The position numbers were made by a program, and so were the translations under genes. Under the pieces are notes generated by a model. The model searched no databases, was not told the DNA's origin, and worked only from the letters and a program-made list of their open reading frames with translations. 11,804 bases of DNA, taken from NCBI GenBank assembly GCA_009663005.1, contig CM018909.1, positions 5,919,574-5,931,377 of the forward strand, in the 5' to 3' direction. This document shows positions 7,389-11,804 of the stretch, piece after piece (position 1 is the stretch's first letter; each line of letters starts with the position of its first letter). This stretch comes from Actinidia chinensis (Eukaryota > Streptophyta > Magnoliopsida > Ericales > Actinidiaceae).

Positions 7389-7816
7389 GTGAGTTCCTGG
7401 TACTCAACTTCTTCTCATGTTTTTTGAGTGCTTTTCTGTTATCCGCATTCTATTTAAGCCTGCATTTTTGTCTTCACATTTGAATTTTTGTTTTTTGCTG
7501 TTCTACTGTTGTGTCTTTGAGTTTCCGATTTTGGCCTTTCCACCCTTGTCGGAACTTTGTGTCTCATAAGGCTGTAATTTGATTTGACCTGTTTCACCCG
7601 ATAAAACGGTTTTTAGGCTTATAGGACCTGTTTGTCTAAGGGTTTGTCCTCAGGCCCTAATCTAACACAAAATTTGGCCGAGATGGTTTTTTAAGGCTAT
7701 AGAGGTCTAATATTGTCCCTAGCGGCGGGTAGGCTTGAGCTTATCTGAATCTGTCTCCAAAGCTCATCACAACTAGCTAACTGAGCTCGTTCTAACCGAC
7801 TTCCTTCTGTTTTCAG
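7389..7816 (+). other. Possible intron of the antisense unit
   Basis: It runs from GTGAGT (7389) to a pyrimidine-rich acceptor CTTCCTTCTGTTTTCAG (7816). Its first half is T-rich with repeated TTTTTG(T/A) words, typical of plant introns. No coding frame is seen inside. Cryptic splicing is possible, and only RNA evidence would settle it. Confidence 0.3.
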
Positions 7817-7869
7817 AATATAGAATTGAACCGAGCTCGGCTGTTGGCCCATGATGAAAGAGCCCATAG

Positions 7870-8004
7870 AGAGGTTTAGACTACCCATGCAATCCCTTGA
7901 GTTGTTACATTGACCGTCCAAGGCCAAACGATGTTCCCCGCATAGTGGCAGACAATTCGGACTACATCCCGGTTCGTTGTTTGGCTAATTTACGGGGTCG
8001 GATT
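7870..8004 (+). pseudogene. First coding remnant of the antisense gene
   Basis: This frame is open for 45 codons between TAG (7867) and TGA (8005). It begins RGLDYPCNPLSCYIDRPRP, with NDVPRIVADNSDYIPVRCL further on. The segment NDVPRIVADNSDYIPV in particular reads like true protein. A start would have to come from the preceding exon, but a TAG stands just upstream in this frame, and an ATG pair at 7852/7855 opens a different frame that ends after about 20 codons. The next coding piece (8068-8382) is in another frame. The remnant is therefore disrupted by stops or frameshifts, or its exons are joined in a way I cannot see. The family is not recognised with certainty. Confidence 0.35.
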
Positions 8005-8067
8005 TGATTCCCAGTCAGCCGACTGCTGAAAGAGGTGATGACGTGCTGCTGTCTCACTTTTATGCAG

Positions 8068-8382
8068 GTATTGTCAACTTTGTTCTGTACCGTGCTTGTG
8101 GTGGATACGTTGATGCAGATATTAGACAAGCCTTTCGTGCCAAAGACTTGTTGCATGTGTACACTGTAGTTCGGCCGAGAAGGAGCCTAGCAACCCTTCT
8201 AGAGTGTAATCATTATTTGCGCCTGAGAAAGCCCGACCAGCCTCAAACGAGATTGGTCACCAGCAACCCGGACAAAGACTTATTTCTTAACGAGTTTGTC
8301 TGGATTTCAAGCACTTGGGAATTCCGAGCTGGAGATGATGGCCTTTGGTCATTCCTGAGGTATAACGGACGTTTGCCTGATA
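8068..8382 (+). pseudogene. Main coding exon remnant of the antisense gene, similar to accessory proteins of plant gypsy-type elements
   Basis: The exon is bounded by an acceptor CACTTTTATGCAG (8067) and a strong donor GATA|GTAAGTA (8383). It gives 104 full codons with no stop, within a 147-codon open frame (8004-8447). Key stretches are IVNFVLYRACGGYVDADIRQ, DLLHVYTVVRPRR, NHYLRLRKPDQPQTRLVT, SNPDKDLFLNEFVWIS, and WEF with a GDDGLWSF tail. The NHYLRLR...RLVT.NPDKD..L.EFVW.S..WEF pattern reminds me of uncharacterised proteins found inside plant LTR elements (the kind labelled putative gypsy type transposon), but this is from memory. There is no reverse transcriptase or integrase motif. The upstream start is broken, so I call it a remnant. 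The TTG at 8004 is not a credible start codon. Confidence 0.5.
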
Positions 8383-8467
8383 GTAAGTATTTCTTCGTAG
8401 ATTCCGCGTTCTTCATGCTTTGTGAATTTTCCTTATATCGGTGCTGATACTCGTTCCCATTGCGTAG

Positions 8468-8587
8468 CAAAGCGCAACGATAGGTTCAAATGTCGTTCCG
8501 ACGAATGAAAGGAAGGCCATTCGAGTACCAATATTCGCAAGGAGTGGAGGAAGGAGCGCGCTCTTCCTTGACGAGCGCACTATGACA
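8468..8587 (+). pseudogene. Possible last coding remnant of the antisense gene
   Basis: After an acceptor CCCATTGCGTAG (8467) one frame is open for 40 codons to TAG at 8588. It begins QSATIGSNVVPTNERKAIRV and ends SALFLDERTMT. Joined to the donor at 8383 (one base carried over) the reading would instead use another frame and stop at 8506, so a one- or two-base shift is needed for this frame to follow on. That fits a decayed gene. Function is unknown. Confidence 0.25.
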
Positions 8588-8705
8588 TAGATTCTATGCA
8601 GGACGCAAAATTTGTCAGAGCTAGTCTTCTCGTGCATATCGGAGAAATGAGAGGAAGGGAAATTAAGGATAGACACTCACGACTGCGTAAGTAGTTTCAA
8701 ACCAT

Positions 8706-8725
8706 TCGTCCCCCATTACACAACG
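8706..8725 (-). other. Decayed primer-binding site beside the right LTR
   Basis: Aligned with the left site, GCGCGACGG has become GTGTAATGG, so three CpG steps are lost by C-to-T or G-to-A change. If this is the true upstream LTR, its primer site no longer pairs with a tRNA well. Confidence 0.3.
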
Positions 8726-8732
8726 CACTAGC

Positions 8733-9471
8733 TATAATCACCGAAATAGTGAGAACGATCGTCGGAGCTATTTTCGGAGAAAAGATCTCCGACGGTTCAA
8801 GTTAGATGTTCGGATATTTAAAAAGAGAAAATGTATCTATATCCTGACGAGTTAAGGTACACGTACCTCTTGAGGGAATAACAGTGTTCCCTTTTATACT
8901 CTAGCTTAGCGCGTGGCTTGACTAGCTAGGTGTTTTTTCGCTCGATAGGCTACAGCTCGACGCGTACCTACACGTGCTGACTATCGTGTCAATGAGTAGG
9001 CAGCTGACCCAGCCATGCCCGAGTCGTGGCTAGTAGCTCATCATCACTGCCGACGTCTCCATCAGGGCGTGAGTCCTGTTAGAAGATACTCTAACGTGCA
9101 AGTCACCTTTTGTCCCTAGAACATCATTTGGGATACCACCGGCTATGCCCTTCGTCCAAGCTTCTAGCGTAGTTAATGTTCTGAGCTCGCTAAACAGCGG
9201 CACCTCGGAGGTAATGATGGCCCTAGCTCGAATGGTAGTCGTCTTTGGTAACAACTGTTCCGAACTCCAGCATAGAGGGTCTCCGAGCTCGCTCTTTGTT
9301 AGCGACGGCTGCAAGAAGACCTCCACCCTAGTAAGTTCAATGTTGAATAGTATCCGCACCAAGCTTCGACACTGGGGATCACCGAACTGACTTCATTTAG
9401 CGACAAGTTCGGCGGAAGTTCCTGCCCTAGCAAGATCGGATTATGTCCATTGTATATTTTGTCCTCTTACA
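8733..9471 (-). repeat. Right LTR copy (upstream LTR in element sense)
   Basis: It begins TGTAAGAGGACAAAATA at 9471. The end, judged by alignment with the left copy, is about 8733, where the expected TTGCA has become TTATA. A TATAAAAG box lies at 8898-8892. The U5 block reads AACTTGAACCGTCGGAGATC on the minus strand (8802-8783), close to the CTTGAGCGTCGGAGG-type sequence I know from plant Ty3/gypsy LTRs. The divergence from the left copy includes many C/T and G/A changes at former CpG sites, as expected for old methylated repeats. The frame at 9362-9030 lies in U3 and is a shadow. Confidence 0.65.
8892..8898 (-). promoter_or_regulatory. TATA box of right LTR
   Basis: TATAAAAG lies on the minus strand, followed about 30 bases on by the likely start of R near 8863. 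This would be the promoter for the element's own RNA, opposite in direction to the internal plus-strand gene. Confidence 0.6.
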
Positions 9472-9521
9472 GTAAGTAAATAGTAAATATACGTGAGTTT
9501 GCTTGAAATAGTACATGACAA
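9472..9521. other. Right flank of the retrotransposon
   Basis: Base composition changes abruptly from GC-rich to A/T-rich at 9471/9472. The first flanking bases are GTAAGTAAATAGTAAATA. A target-site duplicate GTAAG was looked for at the left ends (5980-5984 is TGGGG; 6093-6097 is CTAGC) and not found. Confidence 0.5.
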
Positions 9522-9580
9522 TGCATATTCATATATGGTGGGACTCTTTATTTGTGAATTCCACCACATGTGAGTATGCA
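9522..9580 (+). repeat. Strong short hairpin with 22-base arms
   Basis: Arm 9522-9543 (starting TGCATATTCATATATGG) and arm 9559-9580 (ending CATGTGAGTATGCA) pair along their whole length: 18 Watson-Crick pairs, three G-U pairs if read as plus-strand RNA, and one A-C mismatch, around a 15-base loop. An outer inverted pair, ACAATGCA / TGCATTGT (9518-9525 and 9592-9599), overlaps it. It could be a MITE remnant or a small-RNA precursor-like fold. Confidence 0.6.
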
Positions 9581-9599
9581 ATATACAAAAATGCATTGT

Positions 9600-10170
9600 T
9601 CTAATTTTTTATTACATATTGAGCATGTAATTAATACACAAGATTTTATGAAGATTGGCTTTTGTTCAAAACCTCTTCATTATTAGTATGTAATGACATG
9701 TCCCTTTTTCTTTGTTCATGGACTTATGCTTACAAGGATCTTCAACCTTATCCTTCCCTTATTTTTAATCACATTTTTTAAAGATCCTATAACAGATTGT
9801 AATTAATTTAATGAAGTTTTAAAGGAACAATTCCTATATTCCAAGCATATATTCAGGTATTCGTTTAATTAGCTAGTGACAAATATGAAAATGACAATTA
9901 TCTTCAGATCGATTGTTATGTTCATTGATTACCACGAGTCCACGACGGACTACTTATTTAATATGTTGGCATTAGAAGAAGAAATGGTATATCTCTGGAG
10001 GAGAGATTTTGTGCAAAATTCTCATGCATGGTGATATATTGATTTTTTTAACAACCAAAACGTACCCATTTTGACTGAGAAATTAAATATATTTTTGTAC
10101 TATTTTTGTAATATATAGCCGATACTTATAAGTCAATCATTAAAGGCAATAGTTTTATGATGGATAAAAT
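9600..10170. other. A/T-rich intergenic DNA, nothing recognised
   Basis: No frame above noise, no RNA gene and no clear repeat was seen. Confidence 0.5.
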
Positions 10171-10229
10171 GGCCCAATGTCCTACGCACAATGAGCAATA
10201 TGACACGCCATTGCGTATAAAAAATGGCC
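10171..10229. repeat. Weak inverted repeat, possible small MITE core
   Basis: GGCCCAATGTCCTACGCACAATG on the left pairs in part with CATTGCGTATAAAAAATGGCC on the right. TACGCA(CA)ATG against CATTGCGTA is the best block, and GGCC stands at both outer ends. No target duplication is clear. Confidence 0.3.
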
Positions 10230-10402
10230 AGCTCTATGGGCGGTGATCCATGCCACTCTTTAATAACTATTCATAAACTCTTTTATATATTTCAATGATT
10301 TGAGAATAATTTATTCACTTCTTCACAATTATCAATAATTATTTTTGGCCATTAACCACCATCCAATGATTTTATTATTATCATTATAGTATTTATTATT
10401 AT

Positions 10403-10708
10403 ATGATAGACTATGAATTGTTCGATTGGATGGGAAACAGGGAATTGTTTGTTGGGGAACACACCAAGGAAAGTGCACTTTTTGATAGAGCAAGCCTATG
10501 CCAAATGAAATGCTCGATCATTAAAGCATATCTTTCCATTCGTCAATATAATCTTCGTGGATGGTGCCATTCAAAAGTTATCCAACCTCTAAAGCCGGGG
10601 ACCCACAAAGTCACATCTATTCTTTGGTGTATTATTTATGTAGTTTTGCAAATGCCAATCGGGTTTAAGAATTTCTGGTTATTTTGGTTCTGGTCTGCTG
10701 CTACGTAA
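10403..10708 (+). other. Unrecognised 101-codon open frame
   Basis: An ATG at 10403 opens a frame starting MIDYELFDWMGNRELFVGEH and ending with an aromatic tail (FWLFWFWSAAT). It is longer than most frames in this A/T-rich half, and the local sequence (10400-10920) is less homopolymeric than its flanks. I see no family motif, no signal peptide and no convincing promoter other than A/T-rich DNA upstream. The C-terminal 30 residues could span a membrane (SILWCIIYVVLQMPIGF). It also contains GGGGACCCAC (10598-10607), a TCP-type word seen in plant repeats. Chance or a repeat remnant is the likelier explanation. Confidence 0.15.
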
Positions 10709-11238
10709 TTCCATGTTTTCTTTGTGACCGACGAATCAGCAGCAGCGAAATGGTCGTGTAATTAGCATACAAATATAATTCTTTGGTTGTCATCCTAACG
10801 AAAACAAGTTCAAGAGGATATTTTAGTTGTGTCGAATTGTAAATTTGCGTGGGTCAGCCTGGGTCTTGCGCTGACTTTTCAATAAATAGGATAGGGTTGA
10901 AAACTTGAAACGAGGATCGAGTTAAAGAAAACTTTCCTTAGAATAAGTTTTTTTATATATCACAAAAAAAATAAATAAGAAAGAAAAGATGTCAATAATC
11001 AACTTGTCCTCGACTCTGTACCAAAAATTAAAAGCCAATGCAAAAGTAAAGTACTCAATAGGACTTCTGGCTTCAAGTTTGAGTTGTTATTTGTTTTTTC
11101 AGTTTTTTTTTTACTTAGTTTTGAGTGGTTTTTTTTTATTGAATTTTGTAGTTATAGATCAAAATGTTATATTTTTTATGTTAATCTTGAGAGAGAGGAG
11201 TCTAGAAAATTAAAAAATTATTTAATTAGATTTTTTTA
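10709..11238. other. Intergenic DNA without a supported gene
   Basis: A small inverted pair GGTCAGC...GCGCTGACT lies near 10853-10875, followed by CAATAAATAGGATA, which could be a TATA-like box for plus-strand transcription. Only a 74-codon Phe/Leu-rich frame (10989-11213) follows, read largely from T runs, which I do not accept as a gene. Confidence 0.4.
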
Positions 11239-11297
11239 CTAAAGACGAAAAAAAATTTTAGAGATTTTTTAGATAAAAAATATTTTTTCGTCTTTAG
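11239..11297. repeat. Perfect 15-bp inverted repeat (CTAAAGACGAAAAAA)
   Basis: CTAAAGACGAAAAAA at 11239-11253 is exactly mirrored by TTTTTTCGTCTTTAG at 11283-11297, with a 29-base A/T loop. A near copy, TTTACTAAGACAAAAAAAA, lies at about 11403-11421. Related words (CTAA.GACGAAAA/TTTTCGTC.TTAG) are, as I recall, common near the ends of plant CACTA-type elements and their short derivatives; the assignment is inference. Confidence 0.6.
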
Positions 11298-11517
11298 GGA
11301 ATTTTTGTTCAAACTTAGAGAAAAAGAATGACAGGTTTTGAATGCCTCTCATCAAGAGAAACCAGAAAAAATATAAAATTTTTGATTTAACGATAATTTT
11401 TTTTTACTAAGACAAAAAAAAACTCGACCTAGAAGTAAATAACTAAAAAATCAACACACAAAATGAGTCTATTGGGATCAAGGATTTGATAAATCACGAG
11501 AAAGAAAACTGGAAGAA

Positions 11518-11745
11518 AAAGTTAGAGGATCCAACTCTTTGGTGAGAATAAAGGAAGAGAAACTGAAAATAAAAAAATTAAATGATTCAACTCTTAATGT
11601 AGAAAAAAAAATAAAAATAAAAAAATTAAAAAATCCAATGGAGAAAAAAAAAGGGGGTATAAGGCACCTACTCTTTGACGAGGGATGTCAAGTAAACAAA
11701 AATGGAAAAGTTTCTTCCATTTTCCCTCTTGGATCCTCTAACTTT
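11518..11745. mobile_element. Candidate MITE or foldback with 17-bp perfect terminal inverted repeats
   Basis: AAAGTTAGAGGATCCAA at 11518-11534 is exactly mirrored by TTGGATCCTCTAACTTT at 11729-11745, 228 bases end to end. The interior includes an AATGGAA/TTCCATT hairpin (11700-11721) and degenerate tandem units. No coding capacity is present. I see no clear target-site duplication, so the true ends could lie elsewhere. Confidence 0.4.
11520..11655 (+). repeat. Degenerate tandem units inside the candidate MITE
   Basis: Three successive units of falling length follow the order TTAGAGGATCCAACTCTTTGG, TTAAATGATTCAACTCTTAA, TTAAAAAATCCAATGGAG, each trailed by an A-rich tail with GAGAAA or GTAGAAA. 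The period is roughly 50-60 bases. The first unit overlaps the left inverted arm. Confidence 0.5.
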
Positions 11746-11804
11746 AATTTTAATATTTTTTTTAATTTATCAATAATGGATTCTAAATTTTTCATTTTAA
11801 ATTT

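Larger units (their letters stand above)
5985..9471 (-). mobile_element. Decayed LTR retrotransposon, non-autonomous or deleted, Ty3/gypsy-like
   Basis: Two direct repeats (5985-6831 and 8633-9471, roughly 80% alike by eye) flank about 1.8 kb of unique sequence, all clearly richer in G and C than the surroundings. On the minus strand both repeats start TGTAAG(G/A)GGACAAA (6831, 9471), with homology ending sharply at that base. Both carry a TATA box and a U5-like block with CGTCGGAG. The interior shows no gag, protease, reverse transcriptase, RNase H or integrase, so the element could not move by itself. It carries instead a broken gene on the plus strand. No matching target-site duplication is visible (GTAAG after 9471; no partner at the left end). 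The lineage call (Ty3/gypsy, perhaps Tat-like) rests on the U5 motif, the primer-site likeness and the antisense gene, and is inference. Confidence 0.7.

Noticed and set aside
7697..7927. 76-codon minus frame in the element interior
   Set aside because: It overlaps the more protein-like plus-strand frame at 7870-8004 and the intron, and looks like a shadow.
8485..8497. GGTTCAAATGTC, a possible tRNA or SINE B box
   Set aside because: The consensus match is imperfect, and no A box or cloverleaf stems are found at the right distance.
8243..8676. Minus-strand frames 8243-8470 and 8413-8676
   Set aside because: They are the reverse of the plus-strand exon and its downstream remnant. They show no gag-like or other motif.
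10989..11213. 74-codon plus frame with an apparent membrane segment
   Set aside because: The hydrophobic stretch comes from T homopolymers. The surrounding sequence is the same low-complexity DNA.
1..11804. CRISPR array, bacterial operon or phage-type system
   Set aside because: There are no regularly spaced repeats with unique spacers, no ribosome-binding sites and no long frames. The composition and splice-like signals are those of a plant nuclear genome.

Overview
The window looks like intergenic plant nuclear DNA, most likely from a eudicot. It is very A/T-rich with long A and T runs. Splice-site style is plant-like (T-rich intron ends before AG, GTAAGT/GTAAGC donors). There are many small inverted and direct repeats of the MITE or foldback kind, and one GC-richer block that is the remains of an LTR retrotransposon. 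Nothing looks bacterial: no ribosome-binding sites, no operons and no long open frames. I cannot name the species. No complete, clearly functional protein-coding gene lies inside the window.

Layout. (1) Positions 1-1450: the promoter, 5' leader and first part of a probable host gene read on the minus strand and running off the left edge. Three short open stretches look like exons (1119-988, 566-463, 98-1), below a TATA box at 1218-1223 and a CT-rich promoter. I do not recognise the protein. A 45-bp tandem duplication (258-344) lies in the presumed intron. (2) Positions 1450-5930: A/T-rich intergenic DNA. It holds a family of about 100-bp T-rich units, two in tandem and one inverted, two diverged copies of a 110-bp repeat containing AGCCGTTG, a hairpin with a TCP-type palindrome, a lone exon-like frame at 4228-4163, and two short tandem repeats. 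(3) Positions about 5985-9471: a GC-richer island made of two direct repeats of about 850 bp (5985-6831 and 8633-9471, roughly 80% alike by eye) around 1.8 kb of unique sequence. The repeats are LTRs read on the minus strand, judged by the TGTAA starts, TATA boxes and a U5-like CGTCGGAG motif, plus what looks like a primer-binding site and leader. The 1.8-kb interior has no gag or pol. Instead it carries a decayed transcription unit on the opposite (plus) strand: G-box and TATA, CT-rich leader, intron, and three coding stretches broken by frame changes. (4) Positions 9472-11804: A/T-rich DNA with a near-perfect RNA-type hairpin (9522-9580), an unrecognised 101-codon frame (10403-10708), and two perfect inverted repeats (11239/11297 and 11518/11745) that mark small non-autonomous elements.

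The genes do not form a pathway. The main biology is a host gene start at the left edge, and a non-autonomous or deleted LTR element carrying an antisense gene, set in repeat-rich intergenic DNA. Splice sites, exon frames and family assignments come from reading the sequence by eye; no alignment or database search was possible.
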